A stretch of DNA of 64,000 nt from an uncultured Lachnospiraceae bacterium (GCA_910579465.1 CAJTUB010000006.1:263234-327233); one strand, 5' to 3'; numbered from the stretch's first letter, positions 50,076-59,884 are shown. Translations and numbers: made by a program. Notes: generated by a model not told the origin, from the sequence alone.

Positions 50076-51611
50076 TTATCCCTTGATTCCAAGCAGCTCC
50101 CGGTTTATTTTCGGCACCGCCTGCTCTCTGCCGTCCTTCCGCACCTTCAGCAAGGTAAACGAAATCACGGTTCCTTCCCCCTTTTTACTCCTTACCGAAA
50201 CGCTGCCGCCATGGTCCTCTACAATCTGCTTTACAATGGCAAGCCCCAGACCCGAACCGCCTGTCTTTGTATTTCTGGAGGTATCCCCTCTGTAAAAACG
50301 CTCGAAAATATGCGGTAAATCCTTTTCTGCAATTCCTGCGCCCGTATCGCTGATTTCCGTCCGGACATATGCCGGCTCCTCCAAAAGCGTTATCGTTATC
50401 TTTCCGCTCTCTTTCGATAAGTATTTTACTGCGTTTCCGATAATATTCATCGTAATGCGCTTTAGCTGCTCCCGGTCGGCATATACCTCGTCATCTCCAA
50501 CGAGATGACTTTCCAACGAAATCTCGACATGCCTCTGTTCCAGCTCCGGCTCGTCCTCTTCGATACAGTCGGCAAAGAAGTCCGTAAGCTTTACCTTTTC
50601 AAAGTAATACGGATAAGACTTACAGTCAATCCGCATATACAGCGACAGCTCCTCTACCATGCGGGTCATATCTTCCGCCTTGCTCCGTATCGTACGCAGA
50701 TACTTCTCCTGCTTCTCCGGCGTATCCGCAACCCCGTCCATCATTCCTTCGACATAGCCCTTAATCGTTGTCAGCGGCGTCTTTAAATCATGTGATATAT
50801 TTCCAATCAGGCTCCGCAGGTCCTCCTCATACTGGACCCTCGTATCAATCTCCGCCTTCAGATGCGCGCGCATTTCCTCAAAATCCGTACTCAGCTCCCC
50901 GATTTCATCCTCCCCGGTCTTTTCAAGCCGGAAGTTCAAGTCTCCCTCCTTCACCCGCTTCGTCGCTTCCTTTAACTTGTTAATCGGTTTTAAGACTCCC
51001 TTATAAAGCCAGACAATCAGTAGCATTCCGGTAACAAACAGTACAATCAGAATCGAACCGATTGCCTGCATAATGGAATCCTTTGTCTGCGGCATTAATG
51101 TATTGACATCCGAAACAATATAGGCGCTGCCGGGCTGCCTGTCCGAAAACAAAAAATCATGCTGCTTTACGAGGTAGGGAATCCTGCCGTTAATATAAAG
51201 GCCGCCGTCTACATTTGCACTATAGGAGCCATACGCCGGAAGCGTATCCTCTATCTTCTTATAAATTGCTTCGTTTCCGCAATAAACAGAAACGCCGTTT
51301 TTCTGCACAACCAGAAAAGCCTGCCGCTCTCCAAGCCTTTCATTTAATTCCTGCAGATACGAAATATCTGTCATACAATCCGGCTCTTCCTTTGTCACCG
51401 TTTTTAACTCGTTAAAAATGCCGCGGGTCAGCCGGTTTAACACCTGCACCGGATTCTGTAATGCCTGCAAGGTATCTACCTCAGTATCATAGGTCTGCTG
51501 CATCACTGCCGCCTGATATTTTACAATGACAAACGCAAGGCTCGTCAGCAAAATCATCGGAAACAGCGTCATTATCATAAAAGCAACAATCAGCCTTTTT
51601 CTGAAATCCAT
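50076..51611 (-). CDS. Sensor histidine kinase
   Basis: A 511-residue membrane kinase: first helix at residues 8-28, extracytoplasmic sensor 30-180, second helix 184-205, HAMP near 206-258 (LYKGVLKPINKLKEATKRVKEGDL), HisKA with phospho-His in GNISHDLKTPLTTIKGY, and HATPase motifs NIIGNAVKYL, DTGAGI, GGSGLGLAIVKQI. It pairs with the response regulator downstream. The sensor domain is not recognised. 29 bp after the AraC gene. Confidence 0.94.
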   Translation of the reverse strand: MDFRKRLIVAFMIMTLFPMILLTSLAFVIVKYQAAVMQQTYDTEVDTLQALQNPVQVLNRLTRGIFNELKTVTKEEPDCMTDISYLQELNERLGERQAFLVVQKNGVSVYCGNEAIYKKIEDTLPAYGSYSANVDGGLYINGRIPYLVKQHDFLFSDRQPGSAYIVSDVNTLMPQTKDSIMQAIGSILIVLFVTGMLLIVWLYKGVLKPINKLKEATKRVKEGDLNFRLEKTGEDEIGELSTDFEEMRAHLKAEIDTRVQYEEDLRSLIGNISHDLKTPLTTIKGYVEGMMDGVADTPEKQEKYLRTIRSKAEDMTRMVEELSLYMRIDCKSYPYYFEKVKLTDFFADCIEEDEPELEQRHVEISLESHLVGDDEVYADREQLKRITMNIIGNAVKYLSKESGKITITLLEEPAYVRTEISDTGAGIAEKDLPHIFERFYRGDTSRNTKTGGSGLGLAIVKQIVEDHGGSVSVRSKKGEGTVISFTLLKVRKDGREQAVPKINRELLGIKG

Positions 51612-51640
51612 TGATTTCCTCCCGTCTCCCCTCCTGTCCC

Positions 51641-52453
51641 CTAAAGATTCTGAGCACGGAACTCGTTCGGCGTAATGCCCTCCAGTCTCTTAAAATTGTA
51701 ACAGTAATAGGACACATCCCGGATACCTACCATCTGTCCTACCGCGGCAATCTTAATGCTGCGGTCCGAAAGATAACGCTTCGAAATCTGTATCCTGCGC
51801 CTGGTAATATATTCAAAGGGACGCATGGAAAGCGCCTCTTTAAAGGTACGGCACAAATGCTGCGGCGTTACGCCGATTACCTCTGCAAGCTCCGGCAGGG
51901 TCATCTGCTCCGTAATATGGTCGTCGATATAGTCTAACAGCGGCAGAAGCCTCCGCATTCCCTTGCTCTGCGGCTGCAGCTGCTCGTGCTGCAGCAGACA
52001 GAACTCCATCAGCAGCTCGTACACATGGACAGAGCTTCTCTCCATGCCCTGCAGGCGGTCCACTTTGAGCTCGGTCAGAATCTGGCGCAGAATCCGCTCA
52101 TAGCGGACTGTATCCATTCCGCTTACCACTGCCGCATCCTTCAGCCCCAGACACTCCAACGTCTGCTCCATCGCGTCGCCTGCCAGATGAATCCAGCTTG
52201 TCACCCATTTCCCTTTTCCATGATACCGGTGCTCGCGCTTCGCCGGAAGGAAAAAAATACTTCCTGTATCAATCGGGAATACTTTTCCTTCCGTCTCCAG
52301 GACTCCCTCACCCTCTACGCAATAAATTAACTGGGGAAGGCAGTACCCGGACTCCCTCACAATCGGACACTGCTCTTTGTTTAGTCCGACTGCGGGCGTC
52401 AAAAACGGGAGCTTTGCTTTTTTGATGTTAGGGAATACCGCTTCTGGCTTCAT
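51641..52453 (-). CDS. AraC-family transcription regulator
   Basis: A 270-residue protein: an N-terminal cupin-like sensing domain (about 30-110, IYCVEGEGVLETEGKVFPIDTGSIFFLPA) and a C-terminal pair of helix-turn-helix units (170-268, PELAEVIGVTPQHLCRTFKEALSMRPFEYITRRRI, AAVGQMVGIRDVSYYCYNFKRLEGITPNEFR). The domain order is that of carbohydrate-responsive AraC regulators. It is 19 bp after asnS and 29 bp before the kinase gene. Which genes it controls is not evident here. Confidence 0.92.
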   Translation of the reverse strand: MKPEAVFPNIKKAKLPFLTPAVGLNKEQCPIVRESGYCLPQLIYCVEGEGVLETEGKVFPIDTGSIFFLPAKREHRYHGKGKWVTSWIHLAGDAMEQTLECLGLKDAAVVSGMDTVRYERILRQILTELKVDRLQGMERSSVHVYELLMEFCLLQHEQLQPQSKGMRRLLPLLDYIDDHITEQMTLPELAEVIGVTPQHLCRTFKEALSMRPFEYITRRRIQISKRYLSDRSIKIAAVGQMVGIRDVSYYCYNFKRLEGITPNEFRAQNL

Positions 52454-52472
52454 AACCTTCCTCCTCTTTTGC

Positions 52473-53864
52473 TTATAAGTCGCAGGTTCCTACTGTTCTC
52501 GGGAACGGTATTACATCACGGATGTTACCGATACCGGTCAGATACATCACACAGCGCTCAAAGCCGAGTCCGAAGCCGGCATGCCTTGCAGAGCCATATT
52601 TACGCAAATCCAGATAAAAATCATAATCCTCCGGGTCCAGCTTCATCTCTTCCATTCTGGCACGGAGCTTGTTATAGTCATCCTCCCTCTGGCTTCCGCC
52701 GATAATCTCGCCGATGCCCGGCACCAGAAGGTCCATTGCTGCAACCGTCTTCCCGTCCGGATTCAGCTTCATATAGAATGCTTTGATTTCTTTTGGATAA
52801 TCTGTTACAAATACCGGCTTCTTAAACACCTGCTCGGTAAGGTAACGCTCATGCTCGGTCTGTAAATCACAGCCCCAGCTGACCTTATAATCAAACTTAT
52901 CGTTATTCTTTTCCAGAATTTCAACTGCTTCCGTATAGGTCACATGACCGAACTCGGAATGCAGCACATGGTTGAGACGCTCTGACAGTCCCTTATCCAC
53001 AAAATTGTTGAAGAACGCCATCTCCTCCGGTGCATGCTCCAGCACATAAGAAATAATATACTTAATCATGCCCTCGGCTAACGCCATATCATCCTGCAGG
53101 TCCGCAAATGCGATTTCCGGCTCAATCATCCAGAACTCTGCGGCATGGCGGGTCGTGTTGGAATTCTCGGCACGGAATGTCGGTCCGAAGGTATAGATAT
53201 TACGGAATGCCATTGCATAGGTCTCTCCGTTCAACTGCCCGCTCACGGTAAGGTTCGTGGACTTCCCGAAGAAATCCTTCGTATAGTCTACGCTGCCGTC
53301 CTGATTCTTCGGCACATTCTCCATGTCCATCGTCGTTACGCGGAACATCTCGCCTGCACCCTCGCAGTCACTTCCGGTAATCAGCGGTGTATGCACATAG
53401 ACAAAGTCCCTCTCCTGGAAATACTTATGGATGGCATAGGCAATCAGGGAACGCACGCGGAATACCGCCTGAAACGTGTTCGTGCGCGGTCTTAAATGGG
53501 TCATGGTACGCAGAAACTCAAGCGTATGGCGCTTCTTCTGCAACGGATAATCCGGCGTCGAGGCTCCCTCGACCGTAATCTCCTCCGCCTGAATCTCAAA
53601 CGGCTGCTTTGCGTCCGGTGTCGCCACCAGCTCCCCGGTCACAAGAATTGCAGAACCGACATTCAGCTTGGAAATCTCTGCAAAATTCTCCATGGTATCA
53701 TGGTATACGACCTGAAGCGTTTCAAAAAAAGTACCATCATTTAATACGATAAAGCCAAATGCCTTAGAATCCCTGACACTTCTGACCCAGCCGCCTACGC
53801 TGACCTTCTTTCCCAGATATGCCTCACGGCTGCGGTACAATTCTCTTATTGTTGTTAATTCCAT
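52473..53864 (-). CDS. asnS: Asparaginyl-tRNA synthetase
   Basis: A 463-residue class IIb synthetase. The N-terminal OB fold binds the anticodon (KKVSVGGWVRSVRDSKAFGFIVLNDG, 19-44). The catalytic core has FRVRSLIAYAIHKYFQERDFVYVHTPLI, FGPTFRAENSNTTRHAAEFWMIEPE (motif 2) and GLGFERCVMYLTG (motif 3). Charges tRNA-Asn. The start at 53864 fits the family. No T-box is visible; it is within the run that starts at the aminotransferase. Confidence 0.97.
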   Translation of the reverse strand: MELTTIRELYRSREAYLGKKVSVGGWVRSVRDSKAFGFIVLNDGTFFETLQVVYHDTMENFAEISKLNVGSAILVTGELVATPDAKQPFEIQAEEITVEGASTPDYPLQKKRHTLEFLRTMTHLRPRTNTFQAVFRVRSLIAYAIHKYFQERDFVYVHTPLITGSDCEGAGEMFRVTTMDMENVPKNQDGSVDYTKDFFGKSTNLTVSGQLNGETYAMAFRNIYTFGPTFRAENSNTTRHAAEFWMIEPEIAFADLQDDMALAEGMIKYIISYVLEHAPEEMAFFNNFVDKGLSERLNHVLHSEFGHVTYTEAVEILEKNNDKFDYKVSWGCDLQTEHERYLTEQVFKKPVFVTDYPKEIKAFYMKLNPDGKTVAAMDLLVPGIGEIIGGSQREDDYNKLRARMEEMKLDPEDYDFYLDLRKYGSARHAGFGLGFERCVMYLTGIGNIRDVIPFPRTVGTCDL

Positions 53865-53888
53865 TGTTTTTCTCCTTCCATCACGGTA

Positions 53889-54890
53889 TTATTTCCCACA
53901 CGCAAGCTTTTCATCACACTCTGCAACCAAAGCGACAATCCGGTTTGTCAGAATACACTCTAACTCCGTCGCCTGCCTCTCCGTCAGGCCCGGAACAAAG
54001 CCCGCTGCCATCCCGGAATGACCGCCGCCGCCGCCCGGATACCCGGAAAGCGCTGCCCGTATAATCGTACTGACATCCAGATCCTGCGTTTCACTGCGCA
54101 GTGATATTTTCAAGCCGCCTACCCGGTACGAATACACAACCGAAACCCTGACCTCCTCTAACGACATAATGAAATCCGAAAGAGTCCCCATCATTGCCTC
54201 GGTACAGCCCGCCCCTACATTTGCAAAGCCTATGTTATTCCCGCAGACCTTCAGATTTGCAAGCGCCTGCCGGTAAGCATTTAAGTCCTTTAACTGCAGG
54301 GAGCTTCCCTCAAACAACCGGAGCATCTCAAAGTTTGCCTGCTTATACATATGGCAGAACATATCCACATCAAGCACCGTCGTCTGGCGCATCAGATTTG
54401 CCGTATCCATCTTAATCCCGTACACCAGTGCCGTTGCCGCCTTCTCGCTCACCGGAATTTCATTCTCAATGAAATACTCCGCAATAATTGATGCACAGGC
54501 ACCGACTTTACGGATATCGTAAAACCGGTAGCTGCCGGTCTGCTGCTTCGGATGATGGTCGATACAGGCAATCTCCTTTGCAATCAGCTCCTGCAGATTG
54601 ACATTCCCTTTCTGTCCGTCTACGATAAGGATTTCATCGTCCTCTTCCATCGTAAGCTCATCCACATCATAAAGCTCGATTTCCAATGCCTCTACCATTG
54701 CTATCGTATTTACCTTATCAATTTCCCCCTGATAGCAGATGGTCGCCTCGTATCCCTTATAACGCAGAAGCTCCTGCAATCCGAACGCACTGGCAATCGC
54801 ATCCTGGTCAGGATAATTATGCATCTGGATATATACTTTCTTTCTGCTGATTACTTGTAACAATCGTTTCAACGCAGTACCACGTTCCAT
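53889..54890 (-). CDS. DHH/DHHA1 phosphoesterase (NrnA-like)
   Basis: A 333-residue hydrolase of oligoribonucleotides or pAp. The DHH domain has QMHNYPDQDAIASAFGL and EIACIDHHPKQ, and the DHHA1 domain ends in GYPGGGGGHSGMAAG. NrnA-type enzymes degrade nanoRNA and 3'-phosphoadenosine phosphate. ATG 54890 (MERGTALKRLL) was chosen for GGAGGAG 9 bases upstream; the ATG at 54908 is an alternative. 37 bp after the aminotransferase stop. Confidence 0.87.
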   Translation of the reverse strand: MERGTALKRLLQVISRKKVYIQMHNYPDQDAIASAFGLQELLRYKGYEATICYQGEIDKVNTIAMVEALEIELYDVDELTMEEDDEILIVDGQKGNVNLQELIAKEIACIDHHPKQQTGSYRFYDIRKVGACASIIAEYFIENEIPVSEKAATALVYGIKMDTANLMRQTTVLDVDMFCHMYKQANFEMLRLFEGSSLQLKDLNAYRQALANLKVCGNNIGFANVGAGCTEAMMGTLSDFIMSLEEVRVSVVYSYRVGGLKISLRSETQDLDVSTIIRAALSGYPGGGGGHSGMAAGFVPGLTERQATELECILTNRIVALVAECDEKLACGK

Positions 54891-54927
54891 ACGATTTTTC
54901 TCCTCCATGTATGCTTCTCCCGACAGA

Positions 54928-56118
54928 TTACTTTCCATACTCCCCTGCCAGCTTTTCAAACAGCGGGAGTGCCCGCTCCACCTGCGCCGTCGTAACACAG
55001 TACGAAACCCGCAAAAAACCAGGACATCCGAAATCCGTTCCCGGCACCAGCAAAAGGTCATACTTCTTTGCCCTCTCGCAAAACGCCTTCTCGTCCGCCT
55101 CTAATGCCTGCGGGAACAGATAAAATGCCCCCTGCGGCTTAACAACGTGATACCCGTACGAGGTCAGTCCCTCATACAGCAGATCGCGGTTTTTCCGGTA
55201 AACCGAAATATCCGAGGTCTCTGCCGCACAGACTGCTGCTACACGCTGGAACAGGCTCGGCGCATTCACATAGCCAAGGATACGTCCCGCGCCGCAGACC
55301 GCCGCATAGGCATCCTGCCAGTCCTCCATTTCAGGCGGTACGACAATATAGCCGATACGCTCTCCCGGAAGGGAAAGGGACTTACTGTAGGAATAGCATA
55401 CAAACGTATTCTTATAATACTTCGTCACATACGGAATCTCTATGCCGTCATATGCAATCTCACGATACGGCTCGTCCGAAATCAGATAAATTGCATGGCC
55501 GTATTCCGCCTCCTTCTCTGACAAAAGCTTTGCCAGCCGGAGAATCGTCTCTTCGGAGTATACCGCGCCGGACGGATTATTCGGCGAGTTTATGACAACT
55601 CCCTTCGTATGCTCATTCAGCCGCTTCTCAAGCTCTTCGAAATTAATCTGGAACGTCTGCGTATCTGCCGGAATCGTCACACACTTTGCGCCCGCCCCCT
55701 TTTCAATAAAGCAGGCGTATTCCGGGAAAAACGGCGCAAATACAATGAACTCGTCCCCCGGAACGGTCAGTGCCTTAAAACAGATGCTGATTGCCGCGGC
55801 AGCACCCACCGTCATATAGAAATTGTCCTTTGTAAAATTCGTCCCGAACCTGCGGTTGACAGAGACTGAAATCTCCTCACGCACAAAATCTGCTCCCTGT
55901 GCGCTGGTATATCCGTGCAGTACCGCAGGATTCTCCTTTGTAATAATATCAAGAAGGGTCTTTGTTACAATCTCCGGTGCCGGAACATTCGGGTTCCCGA
56001 TGCTGAAATCAAAAATATTCTCTCTGCCGACCACCTTTGCCCTCTGATTCCCGTATTCAAAAATTTCCCTGATTGTGGAACGCTTTTTCCCCAGCTCCAC
56101 CATTGCCTCTGCTAACAT
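54928..56118 (-). CDS. Class I/II pyridoxal-phosphate aminotransferase
   Basis: A 396-residue fold-type I aminotransferase. NSPNNPSGAVYSEE, ISDEPYREIAYDG and YSYSKSLSLPGERIGY (PLP Lys about 237) are the family marks; R in GFLRVSYC near 377 binds the carboxylate. Close to aspartate aminotransferases of Clostridia that use aspartate or aromatic amino acids; substrate not resolved. Start 56118 has AAAGGAAG 6 bases before it. First gene of a minus-strand run ending at 49354 and driven from 56152-56180. Confidence 0.93.
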   Translation of the reverse strand: MLAEAMVELGKKRSTIREIFEYGNQRAKVVGRENIFDFSIGNPNVPAPEIVTKTLLDIITKENPAVLHGYTSAQGADFVREEISVSVNRRFGTNFTKDNFYMTVGAAAAISICFKALTVPGDEFIVFAPFFPEYACFIEKGAGAKCVTIPADTQTFQINFEELEKRLNEHTKGVVINSPNNPSGAVYSEETILRLAKLLSEKEAEYGHAIYLISDEPYREIAYDGIEIPYVTKYYKNTFVCYSYSKSLSLPGERIGYIVVPPEMEDWQDAYAAVCGAGRILGYVNAPSLFQRVAAVCAAETSDISVYRKNRDLLYEGLTSYGYHVVKPQGAFYLFPQALEADEKAFCERAKKYDLLLVPGTDFGCPGFLRVSYCVTTAQVERALPLFEKLAGEYGK

Positions 56119-56151
56119 TCTATCGCTTCCTTTCAATAGGCTTCCAGTTTT

Positions 56152-56180
56152 ATCTTACCACGAATTGTCATATCTTGCAA
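56152..56180 (-). promoter_or_regulatory. Sigma-A promoter of the aminotransferase operon
   Basis: On the minus strand TTGCAA (56180-56175), 17-bp spacer, TAAGAT (56157-56152). Confidence 0.65.
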
Positions 56181-56283
56181 TTCAAATGTTAAAATTTTCG
56201 TATGAATAGGACGAATGGCACATAAAGCCGCTAAAATCAAGCTCTGCAGCTTTTCGCCGAAATTCGAAAAAAGCTTTCTTATA

Positions 56284-56312
56284 TTGACAAATCCGCAGAT
56301 TCATACTATAGT
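56284..56312 (+). promoter_or_regulatory. Sigma-A promoter of the phosphatidylethanolamine operon
   Basis: TTGACA (56284-56289), 17-bp spacer, TATAGT (56307-56312), 50 bp before the first start codon. Confidence 0.85.
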
Positions 56313-56361
56313 TAATACAGTGTGTTTTCACATTTTTCAGGAAAGTGAGGGGTGCAGAAGG

Positions 56362-56964
56362 ATGGAGCCGACAGATTCAGGCGACTTGGAACAAAAGAAA
56401 ATCAATCGATGGAAAAAAATAATGACAATCGCCCTGACTCTCGGATGCCTTCTTCTTGCCGCCGTTTTTATAAAGGCGTATCTGGATGGAAAATTCAGTT
56501 CAGTAGAAACCCTGCAGGCTTATATTAAAAGCTACGGGATATTCGGACCGGTCATTCTGATTGCGTTTCAGGCAGTCCAGGTTATTGTTCCGGTACTGCC
56601 CGGTTTTCTGGGCTGTGCGGCAGGCGCGGTATTATTTGGAAGCATGGGCGGGTTCTGGTGTAACTATCTGGGGATATCGGCAGGTTCGATTATCGCCTTT
56701 TTACTGGCAAAAAAATACGGAACAGCGCTGGTCCGGAATTTATTTTCAAAAGAAAAGTATGAAAAGTATTCTGCATGGGCCGGGAAAAGCAAGTCCTACA
56801 CTCTGCTTCTGTTTGCAGGAATGGTACTGCCGCTGTTTCCGGATGACTTTTTTTGCTACTTTTCCGGACTGACAAAGATGAGCCTCCGGAAGTTTGCTAT
56901 CATTATTTTTCTTGGAAAACCATGGTGCATTTTAGCTTACAGTTTATTCTTTAGTTCTATTTAG
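56362..56964 (+). CDS. TVP38/TMEM64 (VTT/DedA-like) membrane protein
   Basis: A 200-residue membrane protein with the VTT-domain core: IKSYGIFGPVILIAFQAVQVIVPVLPG (about 57-83), the re-entrant GAVLFGSMGGFWCNYLGISAGSIIAFLLAKKYG, and FPDDFFCYFSGLTKMS in place of the usual P-x-x-P-x-D. Relatives flip phospholipids or undecaprenyl phosphate. ATG 56362 has AGAAGGA. It is first in the operon with pss, psd and a PAP2 protein, so a role in moving or handling phosphatidylserine/ethanolamine is likely (inference). Confidence 0.88.
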   Translation: MEPTDSGDLEQKKINRWKKIMTIALTLGCLLLAAVFIKAYLDGKFSSVETLQAYIKSYGIFGPVILIAFQAVQVIVPVLPGFLGCAAGAVLFGSMGGFWCNYLGISAGSIIAFLLAKKYGTALVRNLFSKEKYEKYSAWAGKSKSYTLLLFAGMVLPLFPDDFFCYFSGLTKMSLRKFAIIIFLGKPWCILAYSLFFSSI

Positions 56965-56976
56965 GAGACGGTTGTA

Positions 56977-57618
56977 ATGAAAGAAAAGTCAGGATTACTT
57001 GGTTATTATAATTATACGGTAGTATTGACCTACCTTGGCATGCTTCTAGGGTTTGCCGGTATCACCTTTGTACTGAAGGGAAAATATTACGATGCGGTTA
57101 TCTGCCTGATGACCGCCGGGATTTGCGATATGTTTGACGGAAAAATCGCATCCACCAAAAAGAGGACGCCGGAGGAGCGGAAGTTCGGAATCCAGATTGA
57201 TTCCCTGAGTGACCTGCTTTGCTTCGGTCTGCTGCCGGCCCTGTTCGTATATCAGTTTGAGGAAAAAAGCAATCTGAGCTTTGCCATTGCGGCACTCTAT
57301 GTCCTCTGTGCCCTGGTCCGCCTCTCTTACTTTAACGTATGCGAGGAAAAACGGCAGGAGCAGGAAAGCACGGAGCGTTCCACCTATCAGGGTCTGCCGG
57401 TGACAACCGCCGCCTTATTCTTACCGGCGGTCTATCTTCTGGCGCTTAAGTTCCAGAAGTGCGGCCCGGTTTCCTTTTTATGTCTGCTCTTCGGGATGGC
57501 GCTTTTGTTTTTGCTGCCGATAAGGATAAGAAAGCCTCATCTTCCGGGGAAAATCATCATGGCGCTGCTCGGACTTTTGGAGCTGCTTATTCTTATGACA
57601 GGGGGATTCGTAAAATGA
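56977..57618 (+). CDS. pssA: CDP-diacylglycerol-serine O-phosphatidyltransferase
   Basis: A 213-residue membrane enzyme of the CDP-alcohol phosphatidyltransferase family. The signature is GICDMFDGKIASTKKRTPEERKFGIQIDSLSDL (about 47-79) with its conserved Asp residues (D..DG..A..G..D..D), although the usual AR after the DG is AS. It makes phosphatidylserine, the substrate for Psd encoded next; helices flank the motif. The stop overlaps the psd start by four bases. Confidence 0.92.
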   Translation: MKEKSGLLGYYNYTVVLTYLGMLLGFAGITFVLKGKYYDAVICLMTAGICDMFDGKIASTKKRTPEERKFGIQIDSLSDLLCFGLLPALFVYQFEEKSNLSFAIAALYVLCALVRLSYFNVCEEKRQEQESTERSTYQGLPVTTAALFLPAVYLLALKFQKCGPVSFLCLLFGMALLFLLPIRIRKPHLPGKIIMALLGLLELLILMTGGFVK

Positions 57619-58454
57619 AACAGGAGGATACCGGAATCCGGTTTCTGTATCAGACACGAACCGGAAGATTTTTTCTGAAAGCACTTACTCTGCCGTGCGT
57701 TTCCAAAGCAGGCTCTGTTTTCCTTAATTCCCGTTTTTCCCGGCCGATGATTGGACATTATATCAAAAAATATCACATTAATATGGAATTATACGAAAAG
57801 CGGGACTATACTTCATTCAACGACTTTTTCACAAGAAAACGCACCGGAGCTGCCGCAGATTATGCAGAGTCTGACCTTATCAGCCCTTGCGACGGCTATT
57901 TAAGCGTTTATAAAATCGGTCCGGACAGCCGCTTTACCGTAAAGAATTTAAGCTACAGCACCCGCAGCATCCTGCGTGATAAGGCACTTGCCAAAAGCTA
58001 CGAGGACGGCTTCTGCATGATTTTCCGGCTGGCTCCATACCATTACCACCACTACGCCTATGTGGACTCCGGTACGGTTCTCCGCCGGAGAAGAATTGAT
58101 GGCATCCTGCATTGTGTACGCCCGACGGCATGCGAGCATTTTCCGGTTTATGCGGAAAACAGCAGGGAATACACGATTCTGCGCTCGGAGCATATGGGTA
58201 TCATCGTACAGATGGAGGTCGGCGCCCTGTTAGTTGGGAAAATCAGAAATACTCACAGCCAGGATATGGCAGCAAAGGGCGAGGAAAAGGGGTACTTTGA
58301 ATTCGGAGGCTCCACGATTATTCTCTTTGCCAGAAAGGGCAGCGTTGCCCTGGAAGAGAGCTTCGGGAAAACAATGGATACCGGAATAGAAACCGAAGTT
58401 TCCATAGGAAGCAGAATCGGCAGCTGCCTGCAGGGAGGAAGCCATGGAAATTAA
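57615..58454 (+). CDS. psd: Phosphatidylserine decarboxylase
   Basis: A 279-residue proenzyme that converts phosphatidylserine to phosphatidylethanolamine. KRDYTSFNDFFTRKRT and SPCDGYLSVYKI are family segments; FGGST near residue 240 is the self-cleavage site that makes the pyruvoyl group at Ser. The HYHHYAY stretch near 145 supplies the catalytic His. Start 57615 overlaps the pssA stop (ATGA) and was preferred to an upstream ATG in pssA. The end overlaps the PAP2 gene by 11 bp. Confidence 0.96.
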   Translation: MKQEDTGIRFLYQTRTGRFFLKALTLPCVSKAGSVFLNSRFSRPMIGHYIKKYHINMELYEKRDYTSFNDFFTRKRTGAAADYAESDLISPCDGYLSVYKIGPDSRFTVKNLSYSTRSILRDKALAKSYEDGFCMIFRLAPYHYHHYAYVDSGTVLRRRRIDGILHCVRPTACEHFPVYAENSREYTILRSEHMGIIVQMEVGALLVGKIRNTHSQDMAAKGEEKGYFEFGGSTIILFARKGSVALEESFGKTMDTGIETEVSIGSRIGSCLQGGSHGN

Positions 58455-59175
58455 GCCTGAACAACCGCAAAACAAAAGAAAGTCCGGAAACACCCTTCTG
58501 TCTTTTCTGGATAAGTGGATTCCTTCCTATACAAGACTTCCGCTTGTTCTGGTAGTCGTTATTAACTTTTCCGTCTACTGGGGCTCACGGCTCCTCGCTG
58601 CCGACAAGCCCCATCTGAATATGGAAACAGAGCTGGACCAACTCATACCGCTCGTTCCGTGGACTGTTCTCATTTATTTCGGCTGCTATATTTTCTGGAT
58701 AGCAAACTACATTTTAGCCGGACACACGCAGAAGGAACAGGCTCTGCGCTTTTATGCGGCAGATATTCTTGCAAAGCTTGTCTGCCTCTTTTTCTATGTC
58801 GTATTCCCGACCACGATGCCGCGTCCGGAGATTGCCGGAAACGGAATTTCAGAGCAGCTTATGCTGTGGCTGTACCGTGCAGATGCGTCAGACAATCTGT
58901 TTCCTTCCATCCACTGCCTCGTCAGCTGGCTGTGTTACATCGGAGTCAGAAAGCAGGCACACATCCCGAAGAGCTACCGGGCCCTGTCCTGCTTTTTTGC
59001 AATTCTCGTTTTCATTTCTACGGTTACCACAAGACAGCACGTCATTGCAGATGTACTTGCCGGTATTGTACTAGCAGAGGCTTCCTACGGCATTACAGGA
59101 ATGTGTGTCGATTATTGTATGAAAAGAAAGAAGTCTGACACCCCGGAGTCTTCCGGTGACCTCTCAAAAAAATAA
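58444..59175 (+). CDS. PAP2-family membrane phosphatase
   Basis: A 243-residue protein with about six helices. Its type 2 phosphatidic acid phosphatase motifs are NLFPSIHCLVSW (residues 154-165) and TTRQHVIADVLAGIVLAE (196-213), which hold the catalytic His pair; the first C1 motif is reduced. ATG 58444 has GGGAGGAAG. By its place after psd it probably handles lipid phosphates of the same pathway; the exact substrate is unknown. It closes the operon. Confidence 0.9.
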   Translation: MEIKPEQPQNKRKSGNTLLSFLDKWIPSYTRLPLVLVVVINFSVYWGSRLLAADKPHLNMETELDQLIPLVPWTVLIYFGCYIFWIANYILAGHTQKEQALRFYAADILAKLVCLFFYVVFPTTMPRPEIAGNGISEQLMLWLYRADASDNLFPSIHCLVSWLCYIGVRKQAHIPKSYRALSCFFAILVFISTVTTRQHVIADVLAGIVLAEASYGITGMCVDYCMKRKKSDTPESSGDLSKK

Positions 59176-59212
59176 TAAAATAGTCTAAAGATACGTCTAG
59201 CCTTTTTGACAG

Positions 59213-59692
59213 CTATTGTTTATATCCATAAGATATCTCACTGATAACACCATCAAAGAAAACAAAATCCCCGTCGGGATAATTCCAAACAGCCTGAAAT
59301 TTCGTAGGATATTTAATGCCGTTTGAGGAAAGCTGATAATCATTACAAATTGCAGACCACGGTACATATTCCATACTTCCGTCCGTTCCTGCAACGGCTC
59401 TGTCATTTGTGGTAAAAGAAATCATTTCATACTGTTCATTAAAGTTAAAGATACCGCTCGCCGTTTGTCCTTTGTAACTGATTGTCGCCCGTACTTCAAA
59501 ATCGCTTATTTCCTCAAAAGTGATATAGTCCTGTAACAGAATAGTAGGAGCGAATAAACTTTCTGCAAGAAAAGTAGCAAGGCAAGCCTTGTCCATATCT
59601 GCCCCTGTTTGGTCGAACAGGGTAATAGCTTTTGCGATCACTCCTTTCATGCCACCAGTTCCATTTGAGAGAAATTCTTCAAAAAGTTTTCC
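59213..59692 (-). pseudogene. N-terminally truncated DUF6544-like gene
   Basis: The frame opens after a TAA at 59695 and reads KLFEEFLSNGTGGMKGVIAK..DMDKACLATFLAESLFAPT, then ISYKGQTASGIFNFNEQYEMISF and GIKYPTKFQAVWNYPDGD. This is the C-terminal half of proteins of about 250 residues that I recall as DUF6544. The N-terminal half is absent. A start at 59650 lacks a good ribosome site. It lies at the edge of an A+T-rich patch, so it was probably cut by an insertion or deletion. Confidence 0.6.
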
Positions 59693-59884
59693 TTATGTCC
59701 TACTACGGGAAAGTTTTGGAAATGCCCAACATGGATAAGGAAAAACAGAAACTTTTGTGAGCCGTAATGTGATTTCAGGGTATGTCTGCACAGTTCTATC
59801 AGTTAGCCCAAATAATTCTCACTTACGCTATACCTTTTTTCGGAAAGGTAAAAATTGAGTAAATTGGTTAAATTCAAAAAACCA

